This document shows, piece after piece, positions 1-8,724 of a stretch of DNA of 64,000 bases. The stretch is from Drosophila persimilis. Taxonomy: Eukaryota; Arthropoda; Insecta; Diptera; Drosophilidae. Numbering within the stretch: the stretch's first letter is position 1; the number at the start of each line of letters is the position of its first letter. The stretch covers positions 1 through 64,000 of the forward strand of contig NW_020825516.1 in assembly GCF_003286085.1 (NCBI RefSeq). Direction: 5' to 3'. Both the position numbers and the translations under genes were made by a program. The notes under the pieces were generated by a model. That model saw only the letters and a program-made list of their open reading frames with translations, made no database searches and had not been told where the DNA came from.

Positions 1-1011
1 CGCGCCTTGTTCTTTCTCTTCTTTCTCTTTTTGTTGTTGTGCTCTCCCAATAAAATTACATTTACAGCAATTATAGCAAGCGGATCGTCTTCGACAAAAG
101 CGCTTTTGGAGATGGATGGCACGTAAGTGAAAGAATATTGCTTTACTCTAAATAAATTGCATGCATGAGCGTGAGAGAAGGAGAGGTATAGGAAAGAAGG
201 AAGGGGAGAGGTAAAACAGTTGGGCAGATCCACATGCCGGAAGAGATAGCAAGAACAGTAACCATGGGTTTTTTTGTTGTTGTCACAAATGCTCTGTTAA
301 ATTTGTATGCCAGTTTAGCGGCTACCTCCTATATACATATACTGTTTTTTTATTATATACACATTTAATTCTTTTTTTTCTATTTAGTTATAATTCTTCT
401 ACTTTAATTATTATTAGTATTATTTTAATTTCAACCTGGAATATTCTCGAATCCTGTTGTTAGCTAAATAGTTATTGAGTCAATTGGGAGTTTAAGTAGA
501 GTAGGGAAATGCCCCTGTGTCAAGTAATAATAAGTTTTAAAATGAAATCGATAATGAACCTAAATTATTTTAGGGCGCCATGCCGAGTGGATTATGGAAA
601 TGAAGTGAGTCTGGGGGTTTTAGGGATCATCGGCCACTAATATGGCTTTGCGGCCCAGATGGTCAAGGTAGGTGGGCAAAACGCTGCTACACCTACAGCT
701 ACTCAGCAGCACAACCCGTACTTCAGCATGTTCTGTTTTCTTTGCAGAGCAACCTCTATGTGTGCATAGCTTGTCACTCTTGGTAGTTTCTTTTCTGTAT
801 GTCCAGTCCGATCGATCATGTGTTAGGGAGGAAAACAGCACGCGAAATCAATATTATTATATGTATCCAATGCGAGCAGGTAGCACAGTGGTAAATCCTC
901 ACCCCCCCCTTGCCGACGACAAATAGAAGCCGGAACCAGCGCGTGCTCCTCTGGTCGCTACAATAAGATCAGCTCGTTGTGATAGCGTATCGCTATACGT
1001 TGTATGCTACA
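1..1011 (+). repeat. Element A 5' LTR, 3' part only
   Basis: Base 1 corresponds to base 7711 of the 3' LTR, so about 1.25 kb of this LTR lies before the window. It ends GCTACA at 1011, matching the TGTAG start of the 3' LTR as a 5-bp terminal inverted repeat. By eye it differs from the 3' copy by seven one-base indels and one substitution (980 G versus A). An AATAAA lies at about 50-55. Small open frames inside are not credible genes. Confidence 0.93.
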
Positions 1012-1043
1012 GTTCTAACTTATAGATATATTATAATCTTATT

Positions 1044-1061
1044 TGGCGCCCAACGTGGGGC
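1044..1061 (+). promoter_or_regulatory. Element A primer-binding site, tRNA-Lys(CUU)
   Basis: TGGCGCCCAACGTGGGGC is complementary to the 3' 18 nt of Drosophila tRNA-Lys(CUU) including CCA, and is expected to prime minus-strand DNA synthesis. The same 18-mer occurs in B (33898) and C (37292). It sits 32 nt after the LTR end, against 3 nt in B and 6 nt in C, which is unusually far. Confidence 0.9.
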
Positions 1062-1829
1062 CCGAAGCAGCTATCCTGGCTGACCCCAACCGATAGTCTT
1101 CATTCTTATCAATTACATCTGATAATATAGTTCCTAACACTTGTTCGATTGGTTCTCGGTTCCTTGTTCTGTTAATGGTTAGAGCTCTATGGAGATAGCT
1201 AAAGCTTAAAATTGCTTTACTACCTGGACTCCACTAAAACAGTTAACTCATGTGCTTTATGGAGAGTTTCTGGAAGCGTTATAACTTTAAATGGTTATAA
1301 CTCCAAAATTTAATAGTATAAAGTCATTAGAATCCTTGGGTGGATTGTTCATACTGCATAGTAGGCGTTGCTTATTGGTTACACGTGGAGTCAAGACCTA
1401 CGGCCATCCCGTTTACCTTGCTTGAGGACAATCATACCTATCAGTTGCCTTTGGAATCGTGATACCTTCTCAGGAAAGTTCACTCCTATGTAACATATCT
1501 CCCTTCCTTCTTTGCTTCCTTTGTGTTTTCACTTATGTATACTTCCTAATATTGTTTGCTGGAGCTTAGTGAGTTACAGCGTAGCCGCCACTGGCGGAAA
1601 ATAATATTTTATCGTGTACTCTTTTCGTTTTCTATTCTAATCTGTACTATATTGACAAGCTCACATTAGAACAGCTGATTAAGACCGTCACAACCATATG
1701 AAACGATAGCATGGCAACCAAACAGTTTATACAAATTCCTTCTTTTATACAATTTTTTTCTTAGCGTTATACAAAATTAATTTAATTAAGCGAGTCAAGA
1801 GCAATGCCGGTTAAACGAAGCCCTGAAAA
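1062..1829 (+). other. Element A 5' leader, no gene seen
   Basis: AT-rich untranslated leader of about 770 nt between primer site and gag. An ATG at 1804 opens only a ten-codon frame ending in TGA before the gag ATG at 1830, a possible short upstream frame. I see no RING-like Cys/His pairs here, unlike the gag starts of B and C. No other feature recognised. Confidence 0.6.
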
Positions 1830-3176
1830 TTGATTAACCTAAAAGACATTGAACGTCCCACAACTTCGAACCAAAGAGCACCGTCTATTTCTCACTCACT
1901 GACTACCAGATCGAAAACCAAACCAGTCGAAACTGCAACCATGCCTGACCCTCCACCAGATCAGGAGAATTTAGATGCTTCCACGCCGACTACGAGCAAT
2001 AGAGCGGCAAGTGATGTTTTGTACACGGTGATGGCAGGCACAATTTCAGCAGAAATGGCAAAGCAAACTCTAGCCATGAGTGCAGCAATGGCACAACTAA
2101 CAGAAAAACTTTCCCAAGCTATTAGTACAGGTTTACAAGCAGCTTCGACAGCTTCCTCTAGAGAGAGGTCCCCAATCCGTATAGAACAGTTGTCATCAGG
2201 GACACACGTTGAGCAGCATAATATACAGCCTTTATTGCCCAATTCACACTCGCAGGCAGCTTCGGATCAGACACGGGATTATGGTCAAATCTTTAGTCAG
2301 GCGCCACTGCCGGGTGAGGTACGTCCGGATCGTATAAGTCAAATAATGGCAAATTGGAAGCTGAGATTCAATGGCAAGGATTCTATGTCTATAGATGACT
2401 TCATTTATAGAATCGAAGCCTTAACCCACCAAACGATGAATGGGAACTTCGAACTAGTAGCCCGAAACTCGAACAATTTATTTGAGGGTAAGGCTAGTGA
2501 GTGGTATTGGAGATACCACAAAAGTGTGTCCCAAATTCGCTGGCATGACTTATGTGTAGCGTTAAGGGGTCAATTCAAAGATTCACGCACGGATCACATA
2601 ATCCGGACGGAAATCGAAGATCGTAAACAGCTCGTAAATGAGTCGTTCGATGATTTTTACAGTGTGATCGCCTCTTTGGCAGATCGGCTCACACAGCCCA
2701 TGTCGGAGCAATCTTTGTTAGAGACTCTAAGAGCAAATCTTCTTACTGAGGTTCAGCGAGAAATATTATATGAGCCAGCTTCCACCATTGCTCAGTTAAG
2801 ACATCTGGTGCGAACACGCGAAATTTTTATGCGGACAGTCTACAAACCTTCAGTGGCGATACCGAAACCCAAATATCGCAACATTAGTGCGTTGGGACAT
2901 CAAACAGACCACATTTCCGAATCCGATAGTTCTGATATTGAAGAGGTAGAGGTAGCTGCCATTGAAGCTTCCTGTTGGAATTGCGGGGCGAAGGGCCACC
3001 GTTATCAGGAGTGTCTAGCAGAACGGCGAGTCTTCTGCTTTGGTTGTGGATTGGCTGACACGTATAAGCCAAACTGCCGCCGTTGCAGCTCGAATGCCAC
3101 AAAAAACTTAGCAGCGCGTGCACAACCGAAAAGTGCACGCAAACAAGTTGTCTCGAGGGGGACGAATACAGATTAG
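1830..3176 (+). CDS. Element A Gag (capsid/nucleocapsid), 448 aa
   Basis: Structural Gag that should assemble the cytoplasmic particle and package the RNA. The N-terminal third (1-150) is Ser/Thr/Pro/Gln-rich with an Ala/Met-rich helix around residues 65-105. Residues about 170-340 resemble the retrotransposon gag capsid fold: WKLRFNG, then an aromatic WYWRYH segment and the FDDFY motif. Zinc binding comes in two parts: a CCHC knuckle (C382, C385, H390, C395) and a four-Cys finger (C403, C406, C416, C419) of form CX2CX9CX2C containing TYKP. The same pair occurs in B and C. The frame overlaps pol by 94 nt and holds the frameshift site at 3101. The start is the first ATG of the long frame. No RING finger is present. 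Confidence 0.9.
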   Translation: MINLKDIERPTTSNQRAPSISHSLTTRSKTKPVETATMPDPPPDQENLDASTPTTSNRAASDVLYTVMAGTISAEMAKQTLAMSAAMAQLTEKLSQAISTGLQAASTASSRERSPIRIEQLSSGTHVEQHNIQPLLPNSHSQAASDQTRDYGQIFSQAPLPGEVRPDRISQIMANWKLRFNGKDSMSIDDFIYRIEALTHQTMNGNFELVARNSNNLFEGKASEWYWRYHKSVSQIRWHDLCVALRGQFKDSRTDHIIRTEIEDRKQLVNESFDDFYSVIASLADRLTQPMSEQSLLETLRANLLTEVQREILYEPASTIAQLRHLVRTREIFMRTVYKPSVAIPKPKYRNISALGHQTDHISESDSSDIEEVEVAAIEASCWNCGAKGHRYQECLAERRVFCFGCGLADTYKPNCRRCSSNATKNLAARAQPKSARKQVVSRGTNTD

Positions 3177-6100
3177 ATGAGACTCCAAAATTGCTACATA
3201 ACTTATTACCGGCCGCGTCATATCACCCTGACTTACAGCAATCCATTAATTATTCCACTCCCGGCAAAAGTAGCACTCGTTCGCGATTGCGTAGGATCGC
3301 CTTCAACCGTCAAACTAGGGCCGAACGCAAGATGCTATTAGAGACAGTAATTGGGAAACTCCATGACTTCCGCCCATATGCCCAAGTCACTCTACTGGGT
3401 AACACGGTAGTCGGCCTTTTGGACACCGGTGCGTCCGTGTGCTGTATTGGCGGTCATCTGGCGAAAGACGTAATGGAGAAAACGGAATATAAGCGTTTAT
3501 CGGCCACGGTGAAGACGGCCGAGGGAAAATCGCAGGATATTATTGGTCGACTGACGACAGAGGTTAGCTATCGAGGCGAATCCAAGAAGATAACCTTTTT
3601 CGTAGTCCCATCTTTATCGGGAGACCTTTATTTGGGTATAGATTTTTGGAAGGCGTTTAACTTGCTTCCAGTTTCTCTTTTAAGTGAGCAACTATCGGTT
3701 TTGTCAGTGAGCGATCCCTTAAGTAGGTCATTAACTGTACATCAACAAAAAACACTAGCAGCTGCCATTCTTCTGTTTCCCTCCTTTGCTATCAAAGGTT
3801 TAGGACGCACCACCTTGATATCGCATTCGATTGATATAGCTGACGCAAAACCAATCAAGCAGCGTCACTATCCAGTTTCACCTGCTATAGAGAAGCTGAT
3901 GTACAATGAATTGGATCGAATGCTTAAGCTGGGGGTAATCGAAGAATCAAATAGTAGTTGGTCCTCACCAGTAGTATTAGTGCGCAAACCTGGCAAAGTT
4001 CGACTATGCATCGATAGCAGGAAACTCAACGACTCTACAGTAAAGGACGCATACCCTATGCCGCTTATCGATGGTATTTTGGCGAGATTGCCCAAGGCCG
4101 AGTTCATTACAAGCTTGGATCTAAAAGACGCATTTTGGCAGATACCGCTCGATAAGAAATCGCGGGATAAAACGGCGTTTACTGTTCCCGGGAGGCCTCT
4201 TTATCAGTTCACCGTGATGCCATTTGGGCTAACTAACTCACCTCAGACCATGTCAAGGCTCATGGATAAGGTTATCCCCGCAAATCTCCGAAATGAAGTT
4301 TTCATCTACCTTGATGACCTCTTGATCGTGTCTGACACATTTGAGCGGCATCTGGAGGTATTAGGAATTCTAGCTACTCAATTTAAAATAGCAAATTTAA
4401 CCCTAAATGTTGAAAAGAGTCATTTTTGTATAAAGGAGGTCAAATATTTAGGTCACGTAATTGGTAATGGCACGATTAATACCGATCCAGACAAAATAGC
4501 AGCTGTTACCGATTTTCCAGTACCTCGTTCAATTAAGCAAGTTCGACGTTTCCTTGGCTTAACTGGATGGTATCATAAGTTCATCCGGAACTATGCTGCA
4601 TTGGCCGCCCCTTTAACAGATACTCTAAAGCAAAAGCGTAGCTTTGTTTGGAGCGAAGAAGCACAAAAGTCGTTCGAATTATTAAAGGAACGTATGAGCA
4701 CAGCCCCAGTTTTGCATAGCCCGAATTTCAATATACCATTTAGCATACATTGTGATGCAAGTGACTCAGGCGTGGGGGCCGTGTTGATGCAGACCAATGA
4801 GGACAAGGATGAAGTACCTGTGGCTTTCATGTCACGGAAGCTAAATAAATGCCAACGGAATTACACAGTGACCGAAAAAGAGTGTTTGGCAGCAGTTTTG
4901 GCGGTTAAGAAGTTTAGGGCTTACATCGAAGGGCAGGAGTTCATCATCATAACAGACCATGCATCTTTAAAATGGCTAATGACCCAGTCTGATCTCAGTT
5001 CACGGTTAGCTAGATGGTCCTTAAAACTTCAGGGGTTCCCGTTTAAAATCCAGCATAGAAAAGGTAGCCAAAACGTAGTCCCAGATGCTCTTTCGCGCAC
5101 AAATACCGAAGACTTATCGGCATTAGTTTTGTCCAGCATTGTTGACCTTCAGTCAGAAGAATTTAGGTCGCCGGAGTATGTAGCCCTAAGAGACAAACTC
5201 GTTGAAAACGCGTCCAAGACTCCAGATTTGAAAATCGTAGATGGGTATATATACCGACGCGCCGAGCACGCGGCGGGAGACAAGGTAGCTGACGATTTAT
5301 GTTGGAAGCTTTGGATACCACGAGGATTAGTCGAGGAAACCTTAAAAGACGCTCACGAAAACCAACTATCAGCTCACTGTGGGATAAACAAAACATTAGA
5401 AAAACTTAGGCGTTTCTACTATTGGCCGAATTTGGTGTCCGACGTAAGGACATATATAAATAATTGCCATGTATGCAAGATCACAAAGCATCCCAATCAT
5501 ACCCTTCGACCGCCTTTAGGGAACATTGGTACATCGGATAGGTTTTTCCAGAAACTGTTTGTCGATTTCCTGGGGCCGTATCCCCGAAGTCGTTCTGGGC
5601 ATATAGGGATTTTTATTGTGGTTGATCACTTGTCGAAGTTTCCTTTCTTAAAGCCAGTAAAAAAGTTTACTGCGGATGTCGTGGCACGGTATCTGGAAGA
5701 AGATTTGTTCCATTGTTTTGGGGTTCCTGAAACAATTGTTTCGGATAATGGTGTACAGTTCAGGTCGGAGGTGTTTAATGCGCTGCTAGGGAAATATCAT
5801 ATTGTGCACAGGTATACTGCTGTTTACGCTCCGCAGGCAAACGCATCAGAACGAGTAAACCGATCGGTGATAGCTGCAATGAAATCATATGTCCGCCCTG
5901 ATCAAAAGAATTGGGATGAGCAGCTCAGTAACATTTGCTGTGCGCTGCGTTCCTCGGTCCATTCAGCCATAAATACGACTCCTTATCGCCTCGCTTTTGG
6001 CCAGCACATGATTGTCGATGGAGCCAGCTACAGGCTGTTAAGAAATTTACAGATGCTGGAAGATCGCACTGTACAGTTTGGTAAAGAGGATTCGTTTGAC

Positions 6101-6379
6101 CTCATCAGACATAAGGCAAAGGATACGATGCACGCACAACACGCTAGGAATGAAAGAACATACAATTTGCGCAGTCGGCAGGTGTCATTTGTTGTAGGCC
6201 AGGAGATATATCGGCGAAATTTCCAGCAAAGCAATTTCGCGAAGGGCTTTAGCGCTAAACTAGCACCAGCGTTTATAAAAAGTCGGATACGACAGAAGCT
6301 AGGAAATTGCTACTATGAGGTGGAAGATCTGCAGGGTAAATTAATAGGGAAGTTTCACGCCAAGGATTTAAAACAATAA
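3083..6379 (+). CDS. Element A Pol polyprotein (PR-RT-RNaseH-IN), 1098 codons
   Basis: Enzymatic polyprotein, probably made as Gag-Pol by -1 frameshifting at 3101-3107; the frame is simply open upstream, so no initiator is needed. Numbering from 3083: aspartic protease with LLDTGAS (D114); reverse transcriptase with YLDD (D411, D412); RNase H with CDASDSG (D558), the TEKE Glu and TDHA; integrase zinc finger H758, H765, C795, C798; integrase catalytic core D828 (VDFLGPY), D888 (SDNG), E923 (SERVNRS), spaced D-D-35-E. The C-terminus has an integrase tail rich in basic and aromatic residues. All catalytic residues are present and the frame is unbroken to TAA at 6377. No env follows. Confidence 0.95.
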   Translation: MQLECHKKLSSACTTEKCTQTSCLEGDEYRLDETPKLLHNLLPAASYHPDLQQSINYSTPGKSSTRSRLRRIAFNRQTRAERKMLLETVIGKLHDFRPYAQVTLLGNTVVGLLDTGASVCCIGGHLAKDVMEKTEYKRLSATVKTAEGKSQDIIGRLTTEVSYRGESKKITFFVVPSLSGDLYLGIDFWKAFNLLPVSLLSEQLSVLSVSDPLSRSLTVHQQKTLAAAILLFPSFAIKGLGRTTLISHSIDIADAKPIKQRHYPVSPAIEKLMYNELDRMLKLGVIEESNSSWSSPVVLVRKPGKVRLCIDSRKLNDSTVKDAYPMPLIDGILARLPKAEFITSLDLKDAFWQIPLDKKSRDKTAFTVPGRPLYQFTVMPFGLTNSPQTMSRLMDKVIPANLRNEVFIYLDDLLIVSDTFERHLEVLGILATQFKIANLTLNVEKSHFCIKEVKYLGHVIGNGTINTDPDKIAAVTDFPVPRSIKQVRRFLGLTGWYHKFIRNYAALAAPLTDTLKQKRSFVWSEEAQKSFELLKERMSTAPVLHSPNFNIPFSIHCDASDSGVGAVLMQTNEDKDEVPVAFMSRKLNKCQRNYTVTEKECLAAVLAVKKFRAYIEGQEFIIITDHASLKWLMTQSDLSSRLARWSLKLQGFPFKIQHRKGSQNVVPDALSRTNTEDLSALVLSSIVDLQSEEFRSPEYVALRDKLVENASKTPDLKIVDGYIYRRAEHAAGDKVADDLCWKLWIPRGLVEETLKDAHENQLSAHCGINKTLEKLRRFYYWPNLVSDVRTYINNCHVCKITKHPNHTLRPPLGNIGTSDRFFQKLFVDFLGPYPRSRSGHIGIFIVVDHLSKFPFLKPVKKFTADVVARYLEEDLFHCFGVPETIVSDNGVQFRSEVFNALLGKYHIVHRYTAVYAPQANASERVNRSVIAAMKSYVRPDQKNWDEQLSNICCALRSSVHSAINTTPYRLAFGQHMIVDGASYRLLRNLQMLEDRTVQFGKEDSFDLIRHKAKDTMHAQHARNERTYNLRSRQVSFVVGQEIYRRNFQQSNFAKGFSAKLAPAFIKSRIRQKLGNCYYEVEDLQGKLIGKFHAKDLKQ
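3101..3140 (+). promoter_or_regulatory. Element A -1 ribosomal frameshift signal
   Basis: The heptamer A AAA AAC (3101-3107) is in exact phase with the gag codons (AAA at 3102, AAC at 3105). After an 8-nt spacer comes a perfect 8-bp stem, GCGTGCAC (3116-3123) with GTGCACGC (3133-3140), and a 9-nt loop. This is the textbook arrangement of a retroviral -1 frameshift signal. Re-reading the C at 3107 leads directly into the pol frame. Function is inferred from sequence. Confidence 0.88.
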
Positions 6380-6396
6380 CTTCTCTTTTAATAGCC

Positions 6397-6477
6397 GTTC
6401 AAGCGTGGATCCCACTTTTGGTGTGGTTCCCCCAAAGTGTGATTTTGGTAGGGGGGAATTTGTAGTGACGCTTGAAC
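6397..6477 (+). promoter_or_regulatory. Element A polypurine tract within nested inverted repeats
   Basis: The polypurine tract GGTAGGGGGGAA (6447-6458) ends two bases before the LTR and should prime plus-strand DNA. It lies inside an outer perfect 10-bp inverted repeat, GTTCAAGCGT (6397-6406) with ACGCTTGAAC (6468-6477, inside the LTR). Upstream of the tract is an inner hairpin, CACTTTTGG (6413-6421) with CCAAAGTG (6432-6439, one bulge). The RNA fold is inference. Confidence 0.7.
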
Positions 6478-8724
6478 CAGCTACAAAAATATTACTACAA
6501 CAACAACAAAAATAAAAGAACGGAAAAAAAAAAAAACTAATCAAAAATGTTAAATCCAGGGAATATCGTAATTGCGTTTAGCGCCCCTATTGCTCGTGAT
6601 CGACGGGTACTTTTTGGGCAGACGGTCGGACTCGGGAGAGAGTCGGCCGCGGTTATGTTAACTCGAGGGAAATGGTGGTTGGCACTTTCGCTGTTAGGAG
6701 GGTTCGTGAATGCAAGTCCAGCTACGGTCGCTCTTTTCGATTTTGGGCCCCACTTCAGAAGGTAGTGTTTGTGGTGGAAAGAGGAAATATTAGCGGAAAA
6801 ACATAACTAAACCTCGCGCCAGTGCTAAATCAAAGAAAAAAAGACAAACAAAAGAATCGTGTTGCTTTCAAATTATACCATAAAGAAATCGAAAAGAAAT
6901 TTGCCACCCCAGTAAGGGGGCGTTCCATTCTGACCCCACGCCGGAGGCAAGGCATCCGAAAGTGGTCTCTTTTTTTTTGTTTCGGACGGCCATTTGCAAG
7001 TTAATATAACAAGAGTGCCAATCGCCACATAGCGGTAAGTTGGACATTGGGGTTTAGGTGTCGCTAGGTAGTGTTAAATGGAACATGGGTTTTATTGTAT
7101 TACAGAATTGGCACTTTGTGCCAAGCAGATTTCCAAGGGAGAATAGCGGAAAAAGATAATTGGGATCGATGACCGAGCCGGCCGCAGCCACAGCCAGCTG
7201 GCCATAGAAAGGGAAGAGAAGAGACTGCGCTCCCGAAAAAAAAAAAACACAAGAACCGATCGAATTCGCCGCTGGCGCAGAGAAGCGCAAGGCAGAGAGT
7301 CTGCCGCTCCAGCTGTGGGTCCGACTCAGTGCATCAGCAGCATCGTCGGCGCCGGGAAGCTGCGAAACTAAAAGCGGAATATTGAACATTTTTTTTTGCC
7401 CCAAGTTTTTTTGCGTAAATATCTTGCCCTCGGCCGACCTGGCTTAGTGAAAAAAAAAGTAGAGGAAATAAAAACCCAGATCAAAATTATACCCAGGAGC
7501 CAATAGGCAAGGTCTTAGTGAGTACGAATACAAATACCTTGCTCCCCTTTCGGCAGTGCAGCGCCGTTAATTCAGTCTTGCTTTTCTTTTCACTTAAACC
7601 GTAAGGGCTAGCCCTATGTGGAGCCCAAAGAAAAGAAAGGCATAAGGGAATAGAAATACAATATCAATGCTCAAAAGCAAAGAAAAAAAGCAGTCCCCCG
7701 AAAGCCTCTGCGCGCCTTGTTCTTTCTCTTCTTTTCTCTTTTTGTTGTTGTGCTCTCCCAATAAAATTACATTTACAGCAATTATAGCAAGCGGATCGTC
7801 TTCGACAAAAGCGCTTTTGGAGATGGATGGCACGTAAGTGAAAGAATATTGCTTTACTCTAAATAAATTGCATGCATGAGCGTGAGAGAAGGAGAGGTAT
7901 AGGAAAGAAGGAAGGGGAGAGGTAAAACAGTTGGGCAGATCCACATGCCGGAAGAGATAGCAAGAACAGTAACCATGGGTTTTTTGTTGTTGTCACAAAT
8001 GCTCTGTTAAATTTGTATGCCAGTTTAGCGGCTACCTCCTATATACATATACTGTTTTTTTATTATATACACATTTAATTCTTTTTTTTCTATTTAGTTA
8101 TAATTCTTCTACTTTAATTATTATTAGTATTATTTTAATTTCCAACCTGGAATATTCTCGAATCCTGTTGTTAGCTAAAATAGTTATTGAGTCAATTGGG
8201 AGTTTAAGTAGAGTAGGGAAATGCCCCTGTGTCAAGTAATAAATAAGTTTTAAAATGAAATCGATAATGAACTAAATTATTTTAGGGCGCCATGCCGAGT
8301 GGATTATGGAAATGAAGTGAGTCTGGGGGTTTTAGGGATCATCGGCCACTAATATGGCTTTGCGGCCCAGATGGTCAAGGTAGGGTGGGCAAAACGCTGC
8401 TACACCTACAGCTACTCAGCAGCACAACCCGTACTTCAGCATGTTCTGTTTTCTTTGCAGAGCAACCTCTATGTGTGCATAGCTTGTCACTCTTGGTAGT
8501 TTCTTTTCTGTATGTCCAGTCCGATCGATCATGTGTTAGGGAGGAAAACAGCACGCGAAATCAATATTATTATATGTATCCAATGCGAGCAGGTAGCACA
8601 GTGGTAAATCCTCACCCCCCCCTTGCCGACGACAAATAGAAGCCGGAACCAGCGCGTGCTCCTCTGGTCGCTACAATAAGATCAGCTCGTTATGATAGCG
8701 TATCGCTATACGTTGTATGCTACA
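6461..8724 (+). repeat. Element A 3' LTR, 2264 bp
   Basis: Starts TGTAGTGACG just after the purine tract and ends GCTACA, giving TGTAG/CTACA termini. It abuts GGTT of the satellite. It contains AATAAA at 7760-7765 and AT-rich stretches but no open frame I would call a gene. Its last 1014 bp match the 5' LTR almost exactly. I could not place the transcription start with confidence. Confidence 0.92.

Larger units (their letters stand above)
1..8724 (+). mobile_element. Element A: Ty3/gypsy-superfamily LTR retrotransposon, left end outside window
   Basis: Order seen: partial 5' LTR (1-1011), tRNA-Lys primer site (1044), leader, gag (1830-3176), pol (3083-6379) in the -1 frame, purine tract (6447-6458), 3' LTR (6461-8724). 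There is no env-sized frame between pol and the LTR. Pol order is protease, reverse transcriptase, RNase H, integrase, which defines the Ty3/gypsy superfamily. The long LTRs and Lys primer recall the Osvaldo/Ulysses type of Drosophila elements, but that placement is inference. The right flank starts with satellite GGTT. Both coding frames are open, so this copy may be competent apart from what lies outside the window. Confidence 0.93.

Noticed and set aside
3083..3176. gag/pol frame difference in A as a pseudogene lesion
   Set aside because: The same -1 relation, with a phased heptamer and stem, is present in all four elements, so it is programmed frameshifting rather than damage.
6547..7944. 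Short frames in the element A LTR (6547-6765, 7054-7404 and 7594-7944)
   Set aside because: Noncoding LTR sequence; no recognisable protein and not preserved between families.
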